From: Erythrophleum ivorense
Taxonomy: Eukaryota; Streptophyta; Magnoliopsida; Fabales; Fabaceae
Direction of reading: 5' to 3'
Assembly: GCA_026724425.1 (NCBI GenBank)
Contig: JAIUCV010000019.1
Span: 9,828,325-9,892,324, forward strand
DNA: 64,000 nt
Shown here: positions 46,246-58,707 of the stretch, one piece after another
Position numbering within the stretch: the first letter of the stretch is position 1
Layout: every line of letters starts with the position of its first letter
Translations under genes and position numbers: made by a program
Notes under the pieces: generated by a model
What the model was told of the DNA's origin: nothing
The model's database searches: none
The model's input: only the letters and a program-made list of their open reading frames with translations

Positions 46246-47605
46246 TTTTGCTATTTTAAGGCCATACAATTGGTAAATGATGTGATTAATTAATGTATTT
46301 GTATTATGATGTTATAAAAATATGTAATTATGATAATATGTCATATATGATTGAGAGAATATGTTATGTAGACATTAGAATGTGATTTAGGTATATGATG
46401 GCAAACTAGCTTTATTAAGGGTATTATGCCATTGTGTATAAGTGTGGATGAGATGGCAAAAAAGAGATGCATAAGGGGTTGGGACCATTTGGGCACTTTG
46501 CACAAGTCCTAATTATGCTTTTAGACTGGCCCAAGAGGTGCCAAATCTCAAGGAAAGCCATTTGGACATTTTGGTATCCCTTATAGAGTCAAAATTGACC
46601 AATTTAGAACCCTACATCACTCTTTGTCCAAATGAGCTCTTCTTGATTTGAGATTTGGCATGTAATTAGAGCTTGTTGAGAGCTTTTTGGGAAGCTAAAG
46701 AACATAGTTTTCAAAGATTTATAGAATATTTGATAAATTTTAAAGTTGGCAAATTTTTTGATTTTGGTCTGATGTACTGTTCACCTAGTCTGTAAATGAA
46801 ATCTGTCACACAGGGCCCAAATGATGTCCATTTGCCATGAAATTTTATGCAAAAAATCTAGACATTCTTAGTGACTTGTGCCATCTAGAAGCACCTCATT
46901 TGGATATCTAGAGAGGGAGATATAAATTTTCAAAGAATATGTTTTGTATCAGGAACTTCACCCGATCTTAGTTACTATTTGATTGAATTTCGATTTCTGG
47001 CATACCTGAACTGGTCTAAAGTTATTTTTTTTCCTCTAGCTAACATCCACAGCTTTCCAGATTGGTATCATTTGCATAGATTGGATTTTTGTGGAATTCA
47101 TTGGACATTTTTGAATTTTGCTACAGAATTTTATAATAGTACCAGTGGATAACTTGACCTCTAGACCATTTCAAATGTCAAACATTCTCTGTGTTGGATT
47201 TTATGGTTTGTACATATTTTTAGCATAAAGTAGACATGTGTATATTTTCATAATGGCTAATAAATAATGATTTTGATTTTTCTATAATTAGTTATGATTT
47301 TTCAAAGTTTGTGACAAAAATGTGAAAAATCTGGCCGAAAATATGTATGTATATTTTAAGCTTCCCTTTGAGTTCCATGAGTTGTAGGCCACTTTTTATG
47401 ATGCAAATGAGTTATACTCTTATAATTAAATATGGGAATGTGATGTATGAGCCCATATGGCCCACGGGACTCTGAATGAAATTTTCATACACGACGCAAC
47501 ACAAAAATATTCATTATTTTTATGCTATTTTCATGATTCTTCCATGAGATGTATAATGGGAAGCATAGAGATAGCATGAAATGAGCTAGAAATTATGGTG
47601 TTGCA

Positions 47606-47610
47606 TATGA
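47606..47610. repeat. Target duplication TATGA (right)
   Basis: Matches 33847-33851 exactly. Confidence 0.95.
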
Positions 47611-48864
47611 TCTTTAATGGTATGACATATGAGCATCTTTTCACTTTACTATAGAAGAAAAAAAATGTAGGAAATGTTGAGAGCTTTCCATTGATTCCAA
47701 GGTTTTCTTCAAATGCTAAGATTGAATTTTTAGTTGCTTGGTTGTTGGCTAAATTAGCAGGAAAGAATTAGAATTGAAAACTTAAATTATGGTTGTGGAC
47801 TTGAAGGAAGGAGAAGGAGAAAGCAAATTGGGTAAGTTTTCTTTCTTCTTTTCTTGGCTTGGTCAAAATTGTATATGAGATGGAGAAAAGAAAGAAAATG
47901 TGGTGTTAGTAAATTTTACTAAGAGATGGGAAATTCCTTCTTAAACTACTTCTTAGAAACTAGGAATTTTTAGTATAATTATTTTAATATGTAAGTTGTA
48001 TAAGTTATTGACTTAGGATTTCATATGTTTATAATTTTAGGAAAGGAAATTGGAAACCAAGAAGCTAGAAATTGGTTGTTGGTTAAGATTGGGAAATTGT
48101 ACTTTGGCCAACAACTAGGTATGTTGTATTTAAGGGGGAATTTTAAATGAGCTAAATGGGCATATTGTATGTGACTTCTTGTTGATATGTGTTTGTTTGC
48201 TTAAATTAAAATTTAGGCATTATGGAATTACTTGAAGAAGTTCGGAGCTTTCATAAGTGGAATTCAAGTCTTTGGTTGATACAATTAATTAGTATACTTT
48301 TTCTTGATCTATTTGCTTTTGAATTGAATTGGTTATGCCATTGGATACTCTTGTTATGTGTGAATTTGGTTGTTTCTCTATGTAGGGGAATTGAGACAAA
48401 AGTTGCTTTTCCTATGTGGTATTGGCAAATAACTATGACGATAATGATAATTGCCAGTATGGGATTGCAATTTAATGATAACCAAATTGGAAAACAAAGG
48501 TCAATTCTATATAGCCCACGATACTAATTCTGGTTCAAAGTTGTATATATGATAATGTTTAAATATATTGAGAATAATATATTAACTATTAAGATGTTTT
48601 ATCTCACTCTTTATTCTAACTATTTTCTAGGCGATAATGCATATGCATCAAAGGAGAAATAAATACTTAGATGATTGTTGGGGTTGTTTTTTATACTTTT
48701 TTTTGTGTGTGTATGTGTCTATTATGTGTATAGCAATTTTACGTGAGGTTTTGTATGAGCATCCACCTTGCTAGCTTGGTTAGAAACTATAGATTGAAAT
48801 AGGTTATAGATATATGGATGTTGAACATTTGGAATCACACTTGTGTATTAAATATGTAATATCT
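47611..48864 (+). other. LTR-like flank of complete element
   Basis: Presumably the continuation of the divergent LTR entered at 33846, or another LTR. It has a purine-rich leader followed by GGGTAAGTTTTC near 47835 and a TCTCACTCTTTATTC block near 48605 in the order seen in other LTRs. A 101-codon hydrophobic frame at 48222-48527 has no recognisable motif and is not called a gene. Confidence 0.45.
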
Positions 48865-51303
48865 AGTGTTTTGGCACTAGGCTAAATGAAATAGTTAGTA
48901 TTTTTATATTGAGTTAAACCCTAATATTAGAGTAAACTAGATGAGAAAAAGGAGTATAAGCCCAATTAGAGAAGAGAAATGAGTTAAAAAGTTAGGTTTC
49001 ATACCTAGAATAGGCAGCAGTAATGGGTTCGACAGTGCAATAAGGAAAAATCAAGAGTTTAAATATTTAGTAATATATTAAGAGAGTAAGATATCTCCCA
49101 CCATTATATAACTAAATAAGGTTATCAGATAAACTAGACTTGATAAAATTGGTCAAAACCCTGATTGCATACAAATCAAGGTAAGCAGTGGTACATGTGT
49201 AATTTGAGCTATTTTAAGCTATTTTGAGCCATTGTGGACCCAGAGGATGATTATATAAGTAAAGAGAATTTTAAAATATCTAATGCCTCAGAGTTGTCCA
49301 AAAAGATTAAGTTCTTGGGATAGAATTAAAGTGAAATATATGTAATAGCAAAACCATAATTTTGACCAAAATGGTATAGAAAAATAGAGTTTTGTTTTAA
49401 ATGAAAAATAAATGAAGATAAGGATAATTCTCATTAGCCTGAGGTAAAAGAGCATGCAAATAATGGTATTATGCAAGAATAGGAAGATAATGGTATTACT
49501 GTAAAGTAAGAAAAATTAGAGGTTTAGATAACATTAGAATTAACATGAGAAACATGTATACCTCATCATAATATGATAAGATAATGCAAGCAAATTAATC
49601 AGATGAGGTTGGTTCAATAAAATCCCTGACGGTTTACAAATTAGGATTCTTAGTAGTAATAGTATTGATCAAACTTTTTTATATTGTTTTAAGTCCCTGA
49701 AACCTTTAAGAAACATTTTTAATGAAGAAAAGAGTTTCAAATTTAGTAGGGAATAGTTAGTTTTTAAAAAGATTGACAAATGATCTCAAATAGAGGAATT
49801 AAAGTATCGGGACTTAATGGTTATTTTTTAATTTGTTAAAAATATCTTAGATTCTCCTTCTATATGTCATGCCACCTTTATCTTATCCTTAACACCAACT
49901 TTTACAGCCAAGTTTCAGCTCTGTGGATGGTGTGAGAGGAAGGAGGAGAGAGAAAGGAAAGCAAGCCAAATTAGGTAAAGAAGCATGCAAAATTTCGCCA
50001 TGCAATAGTTATAAAACTTCCTCCCTTCATCTCAAGCTTTCTAATGGTGGCTTTAGCTTTTTGAAATGATGAAAATTAAAGCTATTCATGGGGAGAAAGA
50101 AGCGCTTTTTAGAGAATAAGTAAAGGAAAGGCAAGGAACCATGCAAAATAATGTAAATTTCCCTTTAAGAAAGTGTATATAACTTAAGTTTTCTTCCTTC
50201 ATATTTTCATACATCCCCTAGTCCATAGTGAATTCATGCTTTCTTGGTTGAAATATGATGATTAGATGAGAGTGGCATAGACCTGAATCATACATGATTT
50301 AGTATGAATTTGATAAAAACTAGCAATTTAAGACCATATGAGCTCTATAGGTTCCATAAGTTTATACAAAATGAGAAATGGTCACATGGCTGGTCTATCA
50401 AGCATACAATGACCTAAGAATGATGTTCAAGTTATAAGATTAGAGTTAGAGTCAATGAAATGAAATATAGTCACTAAGGGTCCAAAAAGGTAAGATAAAA
50501 GTTTAGGCAAAATAAACAAGTGATATATCTATATTTTGATGTAGGCTATATTTTATGTTAGAGACAAATAAAATGATTTAATTACTAGTCAAGAAACTTG
50601 CTCAGAAAGAGAAAATTTCATGAATAGCTAATTTGGCGAATTTGGAACCATGAATAGCCAAATAGACGTATAATGAGTCCAAAGATGTATCTTTGCCCAT
50701 GGAGGCCTTACTGGATGAATTTAGGCATGAAACTTGGTAGAAATTTAAAGGACATCCTAAAATTTTATATGAGGCATAGTTTCTAATTTTTGGGTTAGTA
50801 CAGAATATTTTATGAATTTCCAAAGTTGCCCTATGAAATCTACTTGTATTAGTTTTAAACCTAAAATTTTTTTATAGTAACTAGGGCACATTAAGAGCTT
50901 TCCAACAAGTCTTAGTTTGCCCAATTTGGATACTCTTAATCAAAGTCATGTATTTTTAAAAGTTAAGCCATAATATGTGTTATATGAGGCAATTGAGGCG
51001 CATATAAGTAACTTAGCTTGGATATGCATTGATTACTTATTTCAATGCTTAATACGATATTTTAGGCATTGAGATGGCTAGAATGGTCTTTAGGTAAGAA
51101 GACTATGAAGTGACACATTAAGCTAGTAAAAGTCAAATAAAAGAGACAAATGGAGAAAATAAATAAAGCAAGAGGCAAAGTAAGAGATTTGGTAAATTCT
51201 CCATCTTCCAAGAAACTTCTTCCTTTTTTTTGTATGCATGATGGTTGCCTACAGTATTTGGATACTTGTGTGTTATGATTTGATATATGCATTGAATGTA
51301 AAG
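48865..51303 (+). mobile_element. Divergent forward LTR, left part
   Basis: It starts TGTAATATCTAGTG and has a purine-rich leader ending TTAGGTAAAG near 49978. It is split at 51303 by a main-family solo LTR and resumes at 58708. It shares the TTTGG-type 3' words (50590-50830) with 33180-33420. Confidence 0.6.
51299..51303. repeat. Target duplication TAAAG (left)
   Basis: Matches 58703-58707 exactly and flanks the TG...CA ends of the forward solo LTR. Confidence 0.93.
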
Positions 51304-51897
51304 TGTAATATTCGATTTTCTAAAAATGAGAGAAAACACGATAAACATAACGTATAATTTCTCTGTAAATAAATGAAATTTACCAGATACAAAAAGCAAG
51401 TCCCCCGAAATGAATTAGTTAAGGTCCTAAAAAATTTGGGAAGCATTCTAGACTCCTAAAAATGAGAATCCCAAGCTCAGATGGAAAGAAAAATAGAGCT
51501 AGAATGATGAAACAAAATTTAACAAAAAAACTTATGAAACGAAATGGAATTTTTGTAATTTTGAGTAAATTTTGGAATTCACACAGGAGGGCTTTTTAAA
51601 TGAAAGTTTTGAGTTCTCCAAGGTTTTCAGAGGCTTTGAAAACCATGGGAAGCCCCAGGACAGTTAAGACCCCTCTGGTGGATGTTTTCCAACGTCAGTG
51701 TACTTGAACTTTGACAGATTCGTTCAGGAAGGTTTTAGCTCCGATTTGAGTGATTCCAAAAGTATTTTACTAAATTAGGAACCTAAATTTGATGATAGAA
51801 AAGACAGTGCTCAAAAAGGAGCTAAAACAAATTAGAAACGAAAATGCCAAGAACGAAGGGCAAAATAGAAATTTTTGAAAAGTCTTCCTTCCTCCAC

Positions 51898-51909
51898 CTA
51901 TATATATAG
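51898..51909 (+). promoter_or_regulatory. TATA box of solo LTR
   Basis: CTATATATATAG is followed by GGCGCCCC, the clearest version of the shared LTR core promoter. Confidence 0.6.
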
Positions 51910-53848
51910 GGCGCCCCACTCTCCCATTCATTTAGTTTCATATGTTTCTACCCCAAACCAAAGAAAAAACCCTAGGAGAGTGGCGCACAAGAGGAAGAGG
52001 AGGAGAAATCAAAGCTTGAAGGTATGGATTCTTGGTAGTTTTTCATGTTTTTTCCTTTCCAAACCTCTTCTCCTCCATTCTCTCTTATTTTCTATAATTA
52101 TATTGAAGTATATGAATCTGTTTTAAGGGAGAAATTAAGGGAAAAATTCGGATTTGAAGAGAGGAGGTCAAAGAAGACAAAATTCAAGTGAGAAAACAAG
52201 GAAAAATAAGATAATTTCTTCTTCCATGGTTGCTACCCCTTGCTCCTCTTCTCTCCATATTTTGCCCCACTCAAGAAGTCATAGGAGGGCTTGGATTTTA
52301 AGTAGAACCAAGGGTGATTCTTAGGAAAAAGAGTGTGGAGAATAAGAATATACAAAGAAAATAACAAAAGAACCATGGAAATTCAAGATAGAAATTTTAG
52401 GGTTTCATGTACTCCTTGTAAAATCTGACTTGATATCTTAATTCCTATGCCTAAATGAAAGTTTAAATGAGTTCCTAAGATCTCTAGAAGTCTCCCTATG
52501 TGCTTCCTCCATCAAGAAAACAAAGCAAAGTCCATAAAGAGAAAATTTCTTCCTAGTCTCAGCCTAAGAGGGTTTGTATACCTAGAGAGAGTTTTAAATT
52601 TTTCTAAGCCCATTTTTGAGTCATATATGATGAATGAAAGTGAGTGGAAGCCTTGGAAAAAATTTAGGAAGTCTAGAGAATGAGTTGGCCTTATATGTTC
52701 TATAATATGACCTAAAGAAGCAACATGTAGTTAGACTCTTTGTTTTAATTGTGGATGACTCTAAGAGGCTTAAAGGAGTCAAGAATCATATGTGAAAGGA
52801 AAGAATAGAGCCTAAAAACTATTTGATGGGTGTTGCTTCATTAGGTGCATTTTTGGAACCATAAAAGAGTTTATAGGCCAAGTTAGTGTTTAAAGAAGAT
52901 GTGTGGCCTTAGAATTAATTCCATGAACCTAATTGGCTTCTATGAACTGTGTTTAGGCCAAGAGAAATGATCTCCACCTTCTTAGGTGTGTGAAGTCAAA
53001 GGAGGGGATTCAAGACTCAAGGAAAAGATGTGTAAATGCAAGCAAGATAGCTCACTCCTCATTCTCTCATGCATGAATGTATGCTTAGCTTATCTTTGAA
53101 TGTGTGTATATGTGTTTTAAGCCATAAAAAGTATTCTAGCATGACTTCATATGCCATGGTACCATGATGATACATTATGTTTCTAAATGATGTTTATGAT
53201 GTTTGCTTAGGTTTTCTTGAGTGTTGTGAAGCCAAGAATCCTTAGCCATGGTGAGGATGAGCCAAGAACCCTTAAGATTAGTTGAGACAAAGCAAAGAGT
53301 CTCCTAAAAGTGAGGTTGACTCCCAAGAATAAGGTTGAGTCCAAAAGCCTCTTAAAGAATGGGTAAAGTAAGTCCAAAATCCATAAGTGAATGGGTGAGA
53401 CTAATCCATTTACTTGGCAAGTTTTTGTATGCTATATATGACTTGCTCAAATGATGAAAATGTCTCTTGAATGATTGCACATCCTATGATACTCATGCAT
53501 GCATTTGCAAGATTGGTTTTGTATCTTTTATGTGTGATTGAAAGGGAGATGAGCTATTGGGATTCTTTGAATCTCATTCCCTCCTCTCCAATGTTCTAAC
53601 ATGCTAGGTGGACCAAGAGAGCAAAGAAATGGGAACCAACCACTTGAGAGATGAAAGTTTGACATTAAAGTACATGGATTTGGTTACTTTAAGGCCTTAT
53701 GAATGGCAAATGATGTAATTTATTGTTGTATATGTCTTTTGACCTTATGAGCATGTATAATTATGTTATTGTATCATGTACAAATGGCATTTAAGGTTGT
53801 ATGTATGGAAATGTGCAATTTAGACATGTAATGGCAAACTTACATCAT

Positions 53849-53853
53849 GGAGA
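53849..53853. repeat. Target duplication GGAGA (left)
   Basis: Matches 57521-57525 exactly, around the reverse solo LTR. Confidence 0.93.
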
Positions 53854-56800
53854 TGTAACGCCATAAATTCTAGCTCATCTCATGCCTTCATATGACTTAA
53901 TATCCTGAAGGATGTAAGTTTCTCATAGAAAGCCAATGAAAGTAATGAATATTTTCGCGTTGCGTTGTATCTGAAAATTCATTCGATGTCATGAGGACCG
54001 TGTGAGCTCATACTAAGCCCCCTCATATTTAATTGCATTATTACAATCCATTTCAATCCCAAAAACATACTTACTACTCATAGAAACCGAAAAGAGACAT
54101 GGGAAATGGGTATTCATTCTTGGCCAGAATTGGCCTTATTTCTGGGCAAAATTTGGAAAATCATAACTAAATTTAGAAACATTGAAATCATACAATCTTG
54201 GTTATTCTGGAAATTTTGAGATGTCCACTTCATGTTAAAAATATGTACAAGTCATAAAATCCCACACACAGGGAGTTTGACACGAGAAATTATCTGGAGG
54301 TCGGGCTGGGTCCTGATGCTATCACAGTTTACTGATATAAACTTCAAAAATGTCCAATTAATTACAAAAAAATCCAATCCATGCAAATGATACCAATTTG
54401 GAAAGCTATGGATGTCAAATAGAGAGAAAAAATATCTCTAGATCAGTTCATCCAGTTCAGATCTCAGAATTCAATGGAATAGTACTTCTGGTCGGGCAAG
54501 GCTACTAATACTGGACAGAAACTTCAAAAATTCATATCTTCCTCTCTAGACCTCCAAATGATGTGCTTCTAGTTCTCACAAGTCACTGTGATTTCCTAGT
54601 TTCTCTGTATAAAATTTCATACCAATTGGATATCATTTGAATTTGAAATGATAGAAAAAAATTTCGGACCAATTGAATAGTGCAGCAAACCAAATCCATA
54701 AAATTTTCCAATTTTGAAAAATCATCAAATATTATGTAGACCTCCAAAAATTATGAACTTTAGCTTTCCAAAAATCTATTACTGAGACCTAATTCCATGT
54801 CAAATTTCAGATCAAGACTAACTCATTTGGCCAAAAAGTGATATAAGGTTCCATAATGGTCAAGTTTGGCTCCATATGAGGTGCCAAACTTGCCAAATGG
54901 TCTTCCCTTGGTGTTGGCACCTTTTGGGCAAGTCTAAAATCATATTTAAGACTTGTGTGAGCTGCCCAAATAGGCCCAAATCTCATGCATCTCATTTTGG
55001 CCATTCAACCCTCAGTTATACACATATTCATCAAACTTTAAATTCTCATTCTATAGCTTTACATACTTAAAACATGAGCTAGTAGTCATATATCATAATC
55101 ATACATCTAAACATCACATAATAGTGTATTTACACATGTCTCAATGTTCATAGTACATATACAACCTCATATACATGATGAACCATCATTATGGTTTCAA
55201 AATAAACAAAACAAGACACAAGGTTGTCAATCTCTCTTCCTCATCATTGTTGGCTCCCTTCACTGTAATTGTTTGGTCCACCTAGCATGTTAGATCATTG
55301 GAGAGGAGGGGATGAGATTCAAAGAATCCCAATAGCTCATCTCCCATTCAATCACATATAATATGTGCAAAGCAAGCTTTTCAAATGCATCTATGGAAAA
55401 ATGGAAGTCATGGACATTTTCAAAGCAACCTTGGCATGTGAATCAATCATACAAGACATTCAAGAGTTTTCCAAGTGTTTGGATTGGCCTCTCACTTCTC
55501 CCTATAGATTTTGGATTTGCCTCACCCATTCTTTAAAGAGCTTTAGACTCAACCATACTCTTGGGAGCGCACTTTGATTTTAGGAGACTTTTTGTTTTGT
55601 CTCAACCAAGCTTAAGGGTTCTTGGCCCATCCTCACCAAAGGAAAGAGTTCTTGGCCTTTACACACTCAAGCAAACTCATGCAAACATCATGGACTCATT
55701 TAAAACATAACATGGCATCAAGGATCATGACATATAAAGGCATGCTAGCATACTTTTCTTAGCTTGAAAATACACATACACACATTTTAAAACAAGCTAA
55801 ACACACATCCATGCATGAGAGAAGGTGGAAAAAGCTACCTTGCATAATTGCACACACTTTTTCCTTAGCTTTCAAGCCTCCTCTTTTGGACACACACCCA
55901 CAATTTGGTGAAGATAGTTTCTCTTGGCCTAGATACAATTTATGGGAGCCAATTAGGTCCATGAAATATATTCTAAGGCTACATCACTTGATAAAATACT
56001 AGATTGCTCTATAGGCTCCATTATGATCCATATTGGCACCTAATGAAGCAACACTCTTCAAATGATTTTTAGGCCTCATTCTTTCCTTTCAAATATGATT
56101 CTTGACTCCTTTTAGGCCTCTTGGAGTCATCAAACCATTAAATCCAAAGGCCTAGCATCATGTTGTTTCTTTAGGTCACATTATGGAACCTAAGGCACCA
56201 AATTAATTTTTATGAGTTCTAATTTTTTTCCAAGGCCTCCCTTCATTTTTGTTCATCAAATATGACTCAAGAATGGCTTTAGAAAAATTTAAAACTCCCC
56301 CCACCTACACAAACAAGCCTAGGCCGAGACATAGGCTTCCTTTGGGCTTCTTGGAGTTCTCTTGATTTTCTTGAAGGAAGAAGCTTGTGGGGAGCATCTT
56401 AGGTGCCTTAAGAACTCATTTAAACTCTTACTTAGCTTTATGAATTATCATATAAATTCAGAATTTGGAAGGTGTACTAAAAACCCTAGATTTTGTATCT
56501 TAAATCCTCATGCCTATTTCTTGATTTTCTTTGCATATTCTTATTCCTCTCCATCAAATACCTAAAAATCATCCTTGTTTTGGCTAAAAATCTGACTCCT
56601 TAGGGCAGAACACATGTGGGTCGAAATGGAGAAGAAGGGCCATAGAAGATATCAACCATAGGATGCATTTTTACCTTGTTTCCTTAGTTAGTTTAGCTTA
56701 AATCTTGATTTCTCCAAGCTCTTCTCTTCAAATCCAAACTTTCCCCTCTGTTTTTCCTTCAAAACAGCCCTCAAAACTTTAGAAAAATCATGGAGAAAAA

Positions 56801-57520
56801 GAGGGAAAAAGAGGAGAAGAGATTGGTGGAGAAAAAACATGAAAAACATACATAAAAACCTACCTTTAGCTTGGAATTTCTTCTCCTTCTCCTTCTCTCT
56901 TGGTGAGCCCAAGACCCTTGCTCTCCCTTCTGAAATTATGCAAAATTTTCTGATTCTAAATGGGGAGGAAAGTGGGGCGCCACATAGAGAAAAGGAGGGA
57001 AAAGTGACTTTTTCAAAATTCTAATTTTGCCCTTCGTACTTTGCATTTTCGTTTTAACTCCTTTTTAAGAACCATATTTTTCCATCATAATAAATAGGTT
57101 CCCAATTTAATAAAATGCCTTTGGAATCACTCAAATCGAAGCTAAAACCTTTCCGAACGAATTGATCAAAGTTTGGGTCAACCGACGTCAAAAAGAGTAC
57201 ATCGGAGGGGCTTTATCAGTCCTAGGGAGTCCCATAGTTTTTAGGGCTTCTGAGAACCCTGGGCAACTCAAATTTTTCATTTAAAAAGCCCTCCTAGGTG
57301 CTTTTCCAAAATTACACTTATTTACAAAAATGCCACTGGCCTTTCGACAATTTTTTTGAATCATGCCAACCCCCATTTCTGGGTAACTCAAGGCTCAAAT
57401 CCTCATCTTCTATTATTTAAAATTTTATCCAAATTTTATTTGGCCTTGAATCACTCATCTCAGGAGACTTACTTTGAAAACTGACTCATTTCAGTATTTT
57501 ACGAAAAATAGGACGTTACA
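53854..57520 (-). mobile_element. Solo LTR, main family, reverse, nested
   Basis: A 3,667-bp LTR in reverse orientation runs from TGTAACGCCATAA to ATAGGACGTTACA, flanked by GGAGA duplications and inserted about 2.55 kb into the forward solo LTR of the same family. It has the hairpin (55314-55330) and repeat module (about 55460-55670). It retains GGGGCGCC near 56975 at the promoter site, though the TATA run itself has decayed to CATAGAGA. It is the youngest of the three nested layers here. Confidence 0.94.
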
Positions 57521-58707
57521 GGAGAGGTATGTATAAATGGAAGTGGAATAGCCAAATTGAGATGCATGAGGTTTGGAATCACTTGGGCAGTTCATACAAG
57601 TCACATTCATGCTTTTAAACCTTCCCAAGAAGTGCCAAACACCAAGAGAATTCATTTGGACACATTTGGTAACTAAATATGAAGTAAAATTGACCATATT
57701 GGAAACCTATACCACTTTTTATCCAAATGAGCTCTTCTTGATATGAGATTTAGCATGCATTTAGAGCTTGTTGAGTGCTTTTTGGGAAGCTAAAGTTTAG
57801 AATTTTCAAAGGTCTATGGAATATTTGATGAATTTTCAAAGTGGGGAAAATTTTTGATTTTGGTTCATGGTACTATTCACTCAGGTCCTAAAATAAATTC
57901 TGTCAATCAGGGAGCAAATGATGTCCAATTGCCACAAAATTTTATATAAAGAAACTAGACACTCCTAGTGACTTGTATTAATGAGAAGCACCCCATTTGG
58001 ATGTCTAAAGAGGGAGATATAAATTTTTGAAATGTCTATCTAGTATCAGGCATCCAGACTGATCTAGGTTATTATTTGATTAGTTTTCGATGCTTGGCCA
58101 TGCCTAAACTGGTCTAGAATTATTTTTTCCCTCTATCTAACATCTGTAAATTTCCATATTGGTATCATTTGCTTGGATTAGATTTTTTTGGAATTAATTG
58201 GACATTTTTTAAATTTGTAGCAGAAACTTGTATCAGTACTAGTAGCCAGTCTGACCTCTGTACCTTTTCGAATGTCAAACGTCTTCTGTGTTATGTTTCA
58301 TGGCTTGGACATATTTTTAGCATAAATTCTACATGTTTAGCTTTCCATAATGTTAAATAATATGTGATTTTTATTTTTCTAGAATTAGTTATAATTTTTC
58401 AATTTTTGTGACAGAAAAGGCAAAATTCTGGCTGAGGCTACCATCATGAATTTTATGTATTCCCTTACTTTGCACGAGCTCTAGGCCAATTTTAGTGATG
58501 GAAATGAGTTGTATCTATGTAATTAAAAATGATAATGTGATACATAAGTCCATATGACACAGGACTCTAAAAAAAAAATTTTATCCGTGGTAAAGTGCAT
58601 GTACATTCATTGTTCTCATACTACCTTTCTTGCTTCATTATGAAATGCATAGAATAAGACCTAGCAATGGTATGAGGCAAGCTAGATAAATATGGTGTTA
58701 CATAAAG

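Larger units (their letters stand above)
33852..47605 (+). mobile_element. Complete LTR retrotransposon, decayed interior
   Basis: The whole element has two LTRs (33852-39129 and 43754-47605), a primer site 4 bp after the 5' LTR, a polypurine tract just before the 3' LTR, and the 5-bp duplication TATGA at both sides. The 13.75-kb span includes a later 1.56-kb Copia insertion in the 5' LTR. By eye the first ~235 bp of the two LTRs differ at about 10-15% of positions, mostly transitions, so the insertion is not recent. The interior has no long frame but keeps short remnants of reverse transcriptase and RNase H, which places it in Ty3/gypsy. It is non-autonomous today. Confidence 0.95.
43754..47605 (+). 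mobile_element. 3' LTR of complete element
   Basis: A 3,852-bp LTR runs from TGCAACATCCGG to TGGTGTTGCA, followed by the TATGA duplication. It is uninterrupted and serves here as the reference copy of the family. It is longer than the 5' LTR mainly because of a 145-bp tandem duplication at 45956-46245. The minus-strand frame over its promoter (44237-44449) is matched in the 5' LTR only because the DNA is shared. Confidence 0.95.
51304..58702 (+). mobile_element. Solo LTR, main family, forward, split
   Basis: A main-family LTR starts TGTAATATTCGATTTTC and ends TATGGTGTTACA, flanked by TAAAG duplications. Once the nested reverse LTR (53854-57520) and its duplicated GGAGA are removed it is 3,727 bp, almost the length of the two LTRs of the complete element. 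It keeps the TATA box (51898-51909), leader with GAAGGTATGG (52018), repeat module (53230-53430) and hairpin (53559-53575). No interior: a solo LTR. Confidence 0.93.

Noticed and set aside
48222..48527. 101-codon hydrophobic plus-strand frame resembling a small membrane protein
   Set aside because: There is no recognisable motif, it lies in LTR-like DNA, and its hydrophobicity follows from T-rich composition.
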